From Desmodus rotundus (taxonomy: Eukaryota; Chordata; Mammalia; Chiroptera; Phyllostomidae), in assembly GCF_022682495.2 (NCBI RefSeq), contig NC_071398.1, forward strand, positions 11,848,934 through 11,912,933: DNA of 64,000 nucleotides. Reading direction: 5' to 3'. Both the position numbers and the translations under genes were made by a program. The notes beneath the pieces were generated by a model that saw nothing but the letters and a program-made list of their open reading frames with translations, did not search any database and had not been told where the DNA came from. Below are positions 46,681-57,928 of the stretch, piece by piece; the first letter of the stretch is position 1; each line of letters begins with the position of its first letter.

Positions 46681-48200
46681 ACGAAATAACAGGTTTTCTG
46701 TTGCAAAATCATTTGATATATTTTTGACACAACAGCTGTAGCTCTTGGTGTGCTGGTTAAGCAATTCTTTCTTAGTTTTTCTGGGGTTCCTAGTTCTTCT
46801 AAAATGCTTAAGCTCCTCTTTTTCCAAACTGATGGCAAGGAGGCGAAGCCGAAGCAGAAGAGACCTGGGATCGCCTGTCGCACACAGTGACCACACTGTC
46901 CTCCCCGTCTGCTCCTGGAATCTCACTGAACCATACATACCTCACAGCATGGTTTTGGTTCCGCTGCAGAAATGTAGGAGAGCTTTCCTCTTGCCACAGT
47001 GGGATAATGGAAGTAAAAGTAGAGACGCTGTTGTTGTTTTGCCCTCTCCTGTATCTCTCAGTCTGCATAAAATTCTTTTGAAGTCAAAGGATAGTGCTTT
47101 GATCACTTCCCATTCCGTCGCGCCCCACACACTCTGTAGCACCCGTTTTTTCATTTTATATGTCAAAGACTTTGTTTACTCTTGAACATTTCTCTACTCA
47201 GAAGTTATTGCAGAGAAACTAACCTATAATGAGCAAAGTAATTCACATGTTCTCTGGAACACGTTTTTCTTGCCCTATGTTCTTAATTGTATACATATCC
47301 ATACATATGTATCTAACTATTCCCTTCAGTTTTAGAGCTCCAATCCCTTTTTTCTCTCTTTCCATATGGACAAGGACAGAGAAATCTGAGAATCTAAGAC
47401 TCAGAAGCAAGCAACGACGGCATATGGAGAAATCAGCTTCAAGTTTTTCTTTGTCTTGGAGCAATCCAGTGATAAACACAGTAGGCAAATTCAATTCTCC
47501 TCTGAAACTCTAAGACAGTATGATTTTAAAAATGTGATTTGGGGCTAAAGCTCTCATTCATTCATCTGTCAATTCATCTCCTTCCAATTTACTCATTTAT
47601 TCATTCAATATTTATAAACATCGGATAGATTCCAGCTATTAACAGGTTGTTTCATTGCCTTGACTTAGCTTCTGCACGCATGTCCCCCTCCGAAGCTCTT
47701 CCTAGGTCTTTAGACCATAATCTGACCACAGATTCTAGCACAGTGTCACGCATGCTTAAAAATTAAGCAAAGCTTATTGCCTAAGTTTTCTTACTGTTAG
47801 GGCATTTTTTTCTTACACATTTTTCCTCATTAACTTTTTCTTTGGGCACTTCCTTTATTTCTTAAAAAATTTTCCAGTGGTCCATTCAAGTGAGATGCAA
47901 AAGCAAATTTAATTTTTCTGAGTACTCTTAGGTTTGTGACATACCTGGCCTGAGGTAAGCTTCACATCGTTCTGCTATGAAATGTATCCAGTGAGGGGTT
48001 TCTTTACTGAGCATGTGTTCTTCTCAACTATTCAAATTAGAAATAAAAACAAGAGATACTCACTATCATTCATTTTATCTCAACTTTCAAAGGCATTCAT
48101 CCTCACAAAATACTGCAGAGAGAAGAATCACTGGGCCAGGTTCACTGAAGAGAACGTAGGGGTTTTGAGAGGGAACCCGCACCCATGAGCAGAAGTCCAT
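46681..48200. other. Non-coding stretch with overlapping incidental frames
   Basis: A 146-codon plus frame (46745-47185) and several minus frames overlap. The plus frame has an arginine/serine-rich patch but no domain I recognise. A weak L2/MIR-like 'tcatttattcattcaatatttata' lies at 47593-47618. No gene is called. Confidence 0.4.
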
Positions 48201-49250
48201 CGGTCACAGAGCTAAGATTTACTCTTTCTAGCAGACTAAAGCAAGACAGGGCTATTCACAACGGTAGAAACCACTGGTTAGTGCCCTAAGATCAGAGCTC
48301 CAGCTGGTTTCTGCTCCTCAGGTTTAATATTTATTGTGGTTATTTTGTCTTAAATTCTTCCCGGTGCCTTGTCTATCCCTCAAAGCCCTGGGCCATTATG
48401 TCAGAGAATTATCTTCTCTATTAAAGCAGTCGGCACCTCCAGGCTTCAATGTGTCCGTGTATAATTTTAACAGGCACAGCCTCTTCTTCCTCTGCCACTA
48501 ACCTCCTCTCCATTTTAATTATGCAGGTGGCCGAGACCCTCCATCACAGTGGTGACTTGTACCAAATAGAGAAAGAGTCACAGGTCATAAACCTCCCAAA
48601 TAATTTGTGCTCAAATAGGATGTGAACAGCAGTTCAAGTTCTAGATCACATTCATTTCCAGGCTGCATTCTGCTCACAGCATTCTCCTCTTGCTTATATA
48701 ATGAATCCTTATTTGTTTAATGATAGTGATTAGATGCCTTAAATTACCAGAAATAAAATCCATTTCCCTCAGCACTGGGCACATATACGAGAGCCTTCAG
48801 TGGTGGATTCTCCAGGCTCTTTTTTTATAATGGCACTAAATACATATAAACAAGCATCTGTTGCAGTCATTTCAATGTTTTCTCCTTATGTACTGCATGT
48901 ATATTAAAAACAGAATGTGTTATTTAAAATGTCAGTTATGTTCACGGATTAGGATCTTTATTTGTGAATAACTAGCACATAAAGATCACCAAGTGAATAC
49001 AGCAGAGTGTATCTTTCTGACTCAAATGAAGCACATCTTGCCTGGCGCCGGGTGTTCTGTGTTTATTATTCAGGATCGTGTTTCAAAGTACTTAGAATCT
49101 ACATTTACCACAGGTCATACCTCTCCTTGCCTTAGGAGATTTTAAAGAAAATAACTACTTTCTCTTAAGCTATCTGGAGATTCAAATGCAATTTTGAAAT
49201 TTGCTGCCTTGAAAGAATGGTGCTGATTATAATTAAAATTAGAATAGAAA
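48201..49250. other. Long repeat-free stretch with homeodomain-type words
   Basis: About 1 kb without any recognisable transposon, unusual in this window. It contains words typical of developmental enhancers, such as ttttaattatgcaggtgg (48513-48530; TAATTA beside an E-box) and attataattaaaatt (near 49223). There is no open frame of note. Function is inference only. Confidence 0.35.
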
Positions 49251-49905
49251 TAGAAAATTAAAAAGAGAAAAAAAAGAAGGCCCTGGAGTTGGGGAAAATG
49301 TACATAAAATAGGGTCATAGAAGGAGAGAGTAGCTAGAAAAGAGTATGCTGACAGTAATTGTAGAAATAAAACGTTAATAACTATAATAGAAGCTTATAT
49401 ATGCCATGCAAAATGAGGTGACTCTTACCCTACTATTTTGGGTGCAGGAATACTTGATGTGTAAGAAATTAGATAAATTAAACTGTTCAAAATAAGAAAG
49501 GTCAGCATACAGACATTATCTGAGATTTCTTTCACTAATTTGACTGCTTCCAAATTCGAATGGAATTGCAGAATAGAGCCAATTTTACAGACATTTCATT
49601 TGACCCAATCCCCTCAAAAATAATAATATTTAACCTCCATCGCCAGTCTATAATACAGGGCTTTATACTTGAATTCGACGGGAAATGGCCTGCACCCTCT
49701 TCTGTACTGAGGGCATTGAGGGCATTGCTATAGGCACACATTAAGCATCCACGCGGCGGGGTAACCTGCATGGAAGACCACCTTCAGGATAATAAAATAA
49801 CTAGCAATTGATATGCCAATTAAAAATAAGATTTATCTTTACATAGAATATGTGGTTCTATTCATATTCAGGCATTTGGTCATTCATTTGCTAAAATAAT
49901 TCCTT
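49251..49905. other. Non-coding stretch, nothing recognised
   Basis: No gene or named repeat. Confidence 0.45.
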
Positions 49906-49911
49906 TAAATA

Positions 49912-50500
49912 TTGTATTAACTCTCTATTGCTGTCCAATAAATTACGACAAATTTTGCATCTTAAAACATTACACGTGTGTTATCCTATAATTTCTATAG
50001 GTTAGAAGTCTAGGCGTGGTATACCTGAATTCTTGTTCAGGGTTTCAGAAGACTAACCCCAAAAGGCAGCTCATCTGAGGCTCAGTGCTCCAATCCACGC
50101 TCCTTCAAGCTGTTGGCTGAATTAAGTTTCTTGTGGTTGCAGTACTGACGTACTGTTTCCTTGCTGGCTGCTAACCAGGGGCCAGTTTCTAAAGCTGCCC
50201 ACAGCTCTTTGTCCCACAGCCCCTAACAGCAGTTCATAGCAATGCTAATTTTTTTCTTAAGCTAGTGCGCATGCTTATCTCTAAATCTCCCTTCTAACAC
50301 CCAGAGGAATTGTTCTGCTTTTCAGGGCTTGCTTGGCTCGGTAAGCCTCACCCAGCCTAGCCTTATTTTAAGGTTTGGGGACTTAATTCCTCCACAGCAG
50401 TACCTAGATTAATGTTTGATTGAACAGGGAGCCTAGATAACATGTATATACCCTAAGGGCCTGGAACTTGGGGGATATTTTAGAATTTTACCTAACTTAA
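49912..50500 (+). repeat. Ancient interspersed repeat, LTR-like, family not assigned
   Basis: The cue 'ctctctattgctgtccaataaattacgacaaattttgcatcttaaaaca' and later 'ttccttgctggctgctaaccaggggcc' resemble a widespread old mammalian repeat that begins with a 'ctattgctgcataacaaat' type sequence. I cannot name the family reliably. Confidence 0.5.
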
Positions 50501-51365
50501 AAAGTATGAATGAAGGCCATTTGGTAGTAAAGCCTGGGAAGAATGGTATATAGTGGGGTGGGCAAGGGTCATAGTTGTGAGTACGTGAAACACAGAGTTT
50601 TTTCTTGTGTTATTATTTATCAAATATTGTAGCATTTGCATTACAACTGTAACCTACTTTTGCATATAATGATATATGATATTTATTTACAAAAATATAC
50701 AAATATCTCTATATTTAGATTGTATATATATTTTCTCTATAAGAGTAAATTGTCACATCCCTTACAGGTAGGATGCTTCTATGTCTTGGTTTACCCAGGA
50801 AAGTCCCAGCTCTCCTCTGTTTTCCTGGTGATATTAACAATGCTGCCTTTTATTCTAAAATGCACCCATTTGTCAACAACAAATCAGAAGTTCTACTTAC
50901 ATGGCTCTTGTGAGACTAGAATATGAAAACATTTAAAATCCTTGAGTGTGTTTGGCTAGTACAAGGCATGCAAAAAAACATTAGTATAGACTACTCTTTT
51001 TTAACAACCTGGATTTGTATAAATGTCATTGTAGAAAGGGTGTACAAATGTAAACAATATCTCATATTCAATGATAAGTAAAAAAGATAAGTAAGAGCCT
51101 AAGACTTAAGGCTCATAAGATATAGCTACAGATATCAGAAAATTAAGAAATGAAGAGCCAAAAGTTACAAACAAATTGATATTGGGAATATAGAATTGGA
51201 GTGATAAATTATTCTGGGTACGGAAAGCTATACAAGAGGTCTTACACAAGAGGATTTGATACGATTCTTAAAATATATTTTCCACCAATGAAGAAGGAGG
51301 AGGGCATTCTAGTTTTAAAAAAATGGAACCCAGAAATGGTTTAGAAATTGTATGTGGATGGAACG
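50501..51365. other. AT-rich non-coding stretch
   Basis: No gene or named repeat. Confidence 0.45.
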
Positions 51366-51369
51366 CAGA

Positions 51370-51900
51370 ATGATGATAGAGTCCAGTGACAGATGAAGCC
51401 AACAAGGTGACGTTTATTCCAAACAGCAAAGGACTTTGACAGCTGGGCAAGGAGTTTATGTGGTTTTAATAGGCGACTGACACAATCTCAGTCTGCCAAA
51501 TGGCTATAAGAGGCAAGGACTGAAAAGGAAACAGGGTCAGGAGAAACTTCCAATAACTGGAACAAAAATAGTGGAGTCTTTAGGTAAGATAGCAGTGGCT
51601 TGAAGAAAGAGGAGAGAGAAAAATGTAAGAAATGGAAACACAGAGACACATTAAAGCAGTATGAGTTGGGTGGAAATAGCAGTTATGAAGACATGTATGA
51701 AGGGACCTATTGAATAAAAGTAGAGAGATATTTTGAAGTTAAATAGTGGAAATACAAAGGTTAAAATCAGCAAATTTACAGAAAAAAGATTCAGCTGATG
51801 AGAGTATAGCCAGCTGGATACATTATTTTGGGAGTGAAGGGACCAAAAATGTGAAAGAAAGAAGAGCTGAATATGGTATGTACTTTATGAAAATAAAGAG
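51370..51900. repeat. Possible ancient repeat remnant
   Basis: Purine-rich text such as 'agcagtggcttgaagaaagagg' and 'gaaatacaaaggttaaaatc...gattcagctgatgagag' resembles the same unassigned old repeat as 23650-24085. Low confidence. Confidence 0.3.
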
Positions 51901-54425
51901 TTAGTGTTACAAAAAGTGCAGTTTGATAAAGGTTGCCTTTAAAATAAGTATATTTCTTAGCTGATTGCTGTGCTTTCTCTACAGGGATCTTATTTTACGG
52001 TATGAGTATTGTAATTATAAAAACTAAAGCAAATGTGTCACACACTATCGGAGGCGGGGCCGCATCTTGTCTGGTTAGCGCCACCTTGAGAGAAGCCTGC
52101 AAAGGAGGCACAAATCCGCATGGAGCCTTGAAGGACAGACTGTGACACAGGAACATCAAGGTCAACTTAGGTCCCCATGCTTAATAATGTTAGAGCATTA
52201 CATACACATATATGTGTTTAAATATACATCTTAATGTACATGTGTAGAAATGGATATAAATGCATATGTATATGTGTGTGTATTCCTTAGTGCCTCACCA
52301 GTTCAGCTAACTAGTCAACATGGATTATTGTTTGTTTGTTTTTTTAGAGTCCTAGATGTTTAGGTCCACCCAGGAGGGCAGCTGAATGGAGGTAATCCAT
52401 ATATATTCTTAATTCCGTTAAGGATTCTATCTATTTAGCTTACTATTTTTCACTCCATTACCTGCAGTGATACAGGGAAAGCAGAGGTTTCAGCAGCACC
52501 CACGACTCCTTTTTCATACTCCTAGGAAGTGAAATGGTCTCCCTCTGCATCTGGTAACTGATACCATTAATTAATTAGACCTGACAAATTAATGATAGGC
52601 TATATTAACCACATCTGTCTAAGCATTTCACAGATACCTCCTGCTTCCAGTGGGAATCTTTTAGAGTAAAGGAAACTATTTAGAATCCTGGACTCACCAG
52701 GAAAGTCAGGCTTCCCAATCTCAGAAGTATCTCAAACAGAATTTAGCAAAAAGTCAGTATACGATCCAGTGCCTGCATTTTGTCCAACAGCAGGAAGTTC
52801 GCAGGCCAGCCAGGTGGAAATCTGATCCTGATGGTCAGAAATCATGACTAGTTCCCCTTTACTTCTTGGCCAGACAAGGTGCCCCATGTCCTGTCTTTTC
52901 CAATTTATATACCTTTCCTTTCACACAGATTATTCTCTAGACTAGTTAGTTGGGACTTGGCTGTATCTGTTTGGTTCGTCTTCACTTTATGTCATAAAAG
53001 AAAACACAACTCCATTCTTCAGTTGTTCCAATGTCAAGAAATAGGTGGCAGTCTGGGTAGCAGAGCTGCAAGCACTGATCCTGAACAAACTGCCTGTTAG
53101 GTGCTTGTGTACCTTAGGACTCTGTGTCGAGGTCCCCCAGCAAGGGATAATTAAGAGCAATCCCAGCATGCAGAGAGTCCCAGCCCTTTCTTCTCAGGCC
53201 TGAGGTTACTTAGAGAGTGGCGATGGAAAAGCTAGGGGGCAGGCACCGACTCAGGCTGTAAGGAATTTTGCCTCAAGAGGAGAGGAGTCAACCAAGTATT
53301 GGGTTATAAAGCAATCATGGCTACTGGCTGAAAACACCTTAGAACTGGACATCACTCCCAATTTGCCACAAGGTCACCATGTTTTACAATCCAGTACTAG
53401 ATACCTTCAGTGAGTCCATGGCCCAGCAGGGAAGTGCTCGTGTGTCAGAGAAGAATCATAGTGTCTTACCTTTCTTACCTGGGCACATGACTCTAAGCAG
53501 AAGAATTGAGGAGTGTAGTGATAATCCTACACATTCAGCCACAACACTCAACATGCTCTCTCTAAACCTGTGTTGCAGGGAGTTAGGAGAAAGAAGAGAA
53601 TTATATGTCAGCCAACAAAAGATGTGTGACCATAAGTTCTTTTTAGTGAATCTCACACACCAACGGTACATTCTCAAAAATGTTGCCATTCAAACTCTGC
53701 AGTGCCTACGTTAATTAGGTAAATTAGGACATAATTCAGGAAGTATGCGTAGGTTTCTAGGCAGTCACTAAAAAAAATTAACTTTCGCTTCTGTAAAATA
53801 AGGATTTTAATACTGAATCTTAAAATGGCCATGATTACTACGTGAGAGCATGGGGAAGGGGCAGTGGAAATGCTTCAGATGCTGTATCTCCGACCCCCTG
53901 GCTCATGCCAATAGTTTCCTAACTCAAGTCTCTGCCTCTCCCTGCGTGTGTGTTCGAGTCTTCTCAGCACCCCTGGGGTTTGCTAAACTGAAAGCAGTTC
54001 TCTAGGTTGGAATGTAGGGAATTAACACTTAGGGGGGGCAATTCTCTGCCAAAGGGGCAGGAGTTAGTGTATATAAACAGCTCAGTCTCCTGTCCTCCAT
54101 TCCCATAACTCTGAGCTCCACACCATTTCGCAACAGCTCCTTCAGTCTTTGAGCTTCAGTCGGTTGCCCACACCTAACATATCCTTAAAAAAAAACAAAA
54201 ACAAAAAAAACCTTTCTTCCTTTCTTTCTCATTTTACTCCATCACTTGTAACTCTGAATCACCTCCCAGTTGAAGTACCTGCATTCATGGCCTTAACTCA
54301 GTGTCTCCTTGTGGGGAAAATCCTAAGATGGAAAATGTCCCTTTCTTATTACTTGGCTTCACGTAATAATGTTGTAATCACTTAAAGATTTTATTTAATA
54401 TTTTACCCTGAATTTGCTTATCTAG
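51901..54425. other. Non-coding stretch, one TATA-containing LTR-like patch
   Basis: No gene. 'gtgtatataaacagctcagtctcctgtcctccattccc' (about 54068-54105) looks like the TATA and start region of an old LTR, but I cannot trace its ends. A CA/TA-rich patch lies at 52200-52282. The 111-codon frame at 53379-53714 resembles nothing known. Confidence 0.4.
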
Positions 54426-54429
54426 TTTC

Positions 54430-54545
54430 CCTACAAAAATGTAAGCCCCTTAAACATAAGAACGATATTATATTCAGCATCCTCATTTTACTATCATTGC
54501 AATCAGTAAAAGGTTGTTGAATAAATGAGTGAATGGAGAAACAAA
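54430..54545 (+). mobile_element. L2 LINE 3' terminus
   Basis: 'aaaatgtaagccccttaaacataag' (the ctgtaagctccatgagg block) and 'gtaaaaggttgttgaataaatgagtgaatgg' form the standard L2 3' end on the plus strand. Confidence 0.75.
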
Positions 54546-55736
54546 TAAAAAGGTGGAAATATAAATCCATGAGCCGTTCTATACCTTACTACAGCAGACG
54601 GATGATTTCTGTTTCTTCTGAGGATTTAAATCCTGGCTCATGACAGGCCTGATTCCACGGAGCTGGGCTGAACTCTCTCTTGAAAAGTTAACTAAACCAT
54701 GCTGAACCATGATAACAGTGTACCGTTTGGCAATCCCAGGTAGGTTCAAGCAAGTATATTTTCAAGGGAGCAGATGAGAATCAGGATCTCAGGGGCATTT
54801 GAGAAAGTTTGGGAGAATGAGATAAGGTGCCAACCTTTCTACTCTAGGAACTAACCTTCTATTTGGAGGCACTGCCTTCTAGCTGAAATAGTTGTTCAAC
54901 ACGTTGGAACTGACAGTAGACAAAATGTTTTACTGCCATGTGTCAGGTAGCTTGATGCATTTCATGCTCAAATAAATGCAAAATGATATTTTAGCTGAAG
55001 GAGGTGGTATCGCAAATGGTTCTTCACAGAACAGGGAGTAGGAATGTTTCCCATGGAGAAACTCACAGTGACAATGTGTCTGATTTGTATTTAAATTGCC
55101 AAAATAAACCCAAATATCCATAAGTTCAGGCATGCTAATGAACAGGAAGCAGAATTAGCTTTTTCTCTGCCTATTGAACTGTCTAATGTTTGCTGAGAGG
55201 GGCAAACAGAGCATTGTGGATCCAAATTTTACCCCAACGTGTTAGAAGAAAAATAATTTGCAAATTAACATAGAAAGGCCTTAGACCCTTTTGAAATGAC
55301 ACTAAATCTTCAGCAACATAGTTGCCCAAAGAACATGTTAAAATGATTTGCTGAAATTCCCCCCTGAATTTCATTAAATTGGAACATGCTATAAAGTAAA
55401 TCTGACTTTTGATTTTCTATATTTTATACATACCATAAGAATTTTGTTATTCCCCCTCCCTTCAAAAAAGATGTTGTCTACTATATTTTATTTATTTAAA
55501 ATTAATTTCACTTTTAGTTGTCAATATAAATATTACTGCTAACTAATGCTTTTCTTTCAAAAAAAGATGTTTGCTTTTCTATAAATAAGTATAATTTAAT
55601 ATACTTAAGTATATTAAATTTCTAGAAATAAGTGTAACTAAATAATTATGATTTCAGCTTAAAAAACAAACACAGATTTAATGTTTTAGTTTGTCCATGT
55701 GGTCTAGCTGTAGGGAACACACACCGTCTTAAAATT
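54546..55736. other. AT-rich non-coding stretch
   Basis: No gene. It includes the palindrome described separately. Confidence 0.5.
55593..55620. repeat. Perfect 28-bp AT-rich palindrome between direct repeats
   Basis: The half-site aatttaatatactt is followed immediately by its exact reverse complement. It lies between imperfect direct repeats, ctataaataagtata (55579-55593) and ctagaaataagtgta (from 55621). Confidence 0.85.
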
Positions 55737-55747
55737 GTAATAATTAG

Positions 55748-55956
55748 CTCTGGCTGGTGTAGCTCAGTGGATTGAGCACAGGCCTGCAAACCAAAGGGTC
55801 TCTGGTTTGATTCCCTGGCCGAGCACATGCCTGGGTTGTGGGCCAGGTCCCCAGTGGGGGGCACATGAGAGGCAAACACACATTGCTGTTTCTCTCCCTC
55901 TCTTTCTCCTTCCCTGCCCTTCTCTCTAAAAATAAATAAAATCTTTTTAAAAAAGA
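55748..55956 (+). mobile_element. Ves SINE, AAATAAATA tail type
   Basis: A full-length copy: head ctctggctggtgtagctcag, B-box-like ggtttgattccc, pyrimidine body, tail aaaaataaataaaatc. A perfect 11-bp duplication gtaataattag flanks it (55737-55747 and 55957-55967). Confidence 0.95.
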
Positions 55957-55967
55957 GTAATAATTAG

Positions 55968-56705
55968 TTCATAAGCACTTTTTGCAAAAATTGTATTTAC
56001 TAGTGAATTTTAATGTTATTGTTGACTTGTGGTTGCTTGAGAAGGGTGACTGTGAGTTACATTTTGAATATACTATTTATTTATTCCATATGTTAGTTCT
56101 ATAATTACTAAATGTATGTATACTTTGGACATTCCCTAAAATCAGAATATTCATGTTTTCCTCCAAAAAGACTGTCCTGAATTATGCAGGTTTAGGAAAG
56201 TGACAGAGGAACCCTGTCTACACACCCACATGCTCACATCCACTCTGGGGTCTGGGGAACATAAAACAATGGGAATGGACTTGGCCGTCCAACTGTGACG
56301 TGGCTGAGGATGTGAAAGACGACAAAAATCAAACGGTAACGCATATTTTCATGATACAATTTTATTCCAAAGTGTTTACGTTAAAATTCACATATAGCTA
56401 CTTAAAAATTCCCTAGTGATCCCATTGTGGTGACTCCATCATAGTGACCAGAATTACCGAGTGCCTGTATATGTGTGTCTTCTGTGTCAAGTGCAACGAT
56501 AGATACTAAGGGAAAGGGTGATATGTTCCTTGTCCTCACTGTATTTCTAGCATGGTGTTTATTTAATAATAACAAAGAGGTATGAGCTGGCAAAGACGGG
56601 AAAACATAAATATGCATGGAAAAGCCAATGATCCGATTTTCCGAATGACTGGAATTGAGAGGTTGGCAAGTGGCAGTGAGGGCAAGGGTGTATCTGTAGG
56701 GTATC
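55968..56705. other. Non-coding stretch, nothing recognised
   Basis: No gene or named repeat. Confidence 0.45.
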
Positions 56706-56709
56706 CGGA

Positions 56710-57910
56710 TACCCTAGCAGTCATATGTACATATAAGTTACATATAAGTTGTACAATGTGATGATTTTACACACACACACAGAGTCATGTATTTCCTATA
56801 GTCGGACTAACATATGGCGAAGTTACCTTTTTGTGTGTGGGGGCGATGGCAACCTCTGCTACCTACTCTTGCATATTTCCACTATTCAATACAGCATTAA
56901 TAATTATGTTCATCAAGTCTGCATATCAGATCTCTAACCATTCATTCGACATAAGTGCAACTTTGTACACTCTGGCCAACATGTCCCCTTTCCCAAGCTT
57001 TTATGAGTTCAACTTTTTTTTTTTTAAAGATTCCACATATAAGTGAGATCATATAATATTTGTGTTTCTGTATCTGGTTTATTTTGCTTAGCATAGTATC
57101 CTCCAGTTTTATCCATGTTGTTGAAAATGGCAGCACTTCCTTCTTTCTCATGACTGAATAACATTTCACCGTCTGTCAAGAAACAGTGCGATTTTTTCCA
57201 TGTCTCTGCTATTGCGAATACTGCTGGAACGAACACAACAATGCAGAGATCTCTTCGAGAGACTGGTAGCAGGTCCTTTGGATGTGTACCCAGAAGTGGG
57301 ATTGCTGGATCTCAAGGTAGTTCGATTTTCAACTTCTTGAAGTATATCCTTATTGTTTTCTATGATGACTGTTTCAATTTCTGCTCCCACCAACAGTATA
57401 TAAAGCTTTTTTCCATATCCTCATCCATTCTTGTTTTATTTTATCTCTTTGGTAATAGCCATCCTAATAAGTGTGATGTAATACCCCACTGTGGTTTTGA
57501 TTTCCATTTCCCTGATGATTACTTAGATACCCCGTATTGGACATATGGTTTACAAATGTTTTCTCCCATTCTTTAGGTTCTCTCTTCACTCTGTTTACTC
57601 TTTTCTGTGCTGGGCAGAAACATTTTAGTGTGACGCAATCCTTTTGTCTATTTCTGCTTTTGTTGCGTGGGCTTTTAGGGTATATCCAAAAAAATTACTG
57701 TCCGAACCAAAAGAAAAGTATTGCCTAGATCATGGTCAAGTCACCTTTATATTGTTTTCTTCAAACAGCTGTGTTGTTTCAGGTCTTGAATTTAAGTCCA
57801 ATGTACTAGCTGTTGCCATTTTTATATGGAGTGAGGTATGGGTCTAACTTCATTCTTCTGCATGTGGAAAATCAATTTTCCTTATCACCATTACTTGGAA
57901 AACACACACA
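56710..57910 (-). mobile_element. L1MA/MB-type 3' end, minus strand
   Basis: The reversed 3' UTR (56710-57030) includes 'cttttgtgtgtgggg' and 'tttatgagttcaac'. The C-terminal part of ORF2 is then read leftward: 'cacatataagtgagatcat', 'gcttagcatagtatcctcc', 'gtggttttgatttccatttccctgatga'. The remnant reading frames carry the typical L1 terminal residues (LPF..TW, MISLICGI). It is frameshifted and 5' truncated near a (CA)n run. Confidence 0.82.
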
Positions 57911-57928
57911 CACACACACACACACAGG
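57901..57928. repeat. (CA)n microsatellite
   Basis: Thirteen or so uninterrupted CA units directly at the L1 edge. Confidence 0.92.

Noticed and set aside
52034..52150. Possible small MITE with tgtgtcaca inverted ends
   Set aside because: Only about 9 bp of complementarity with no clear target duplication; could be chance.
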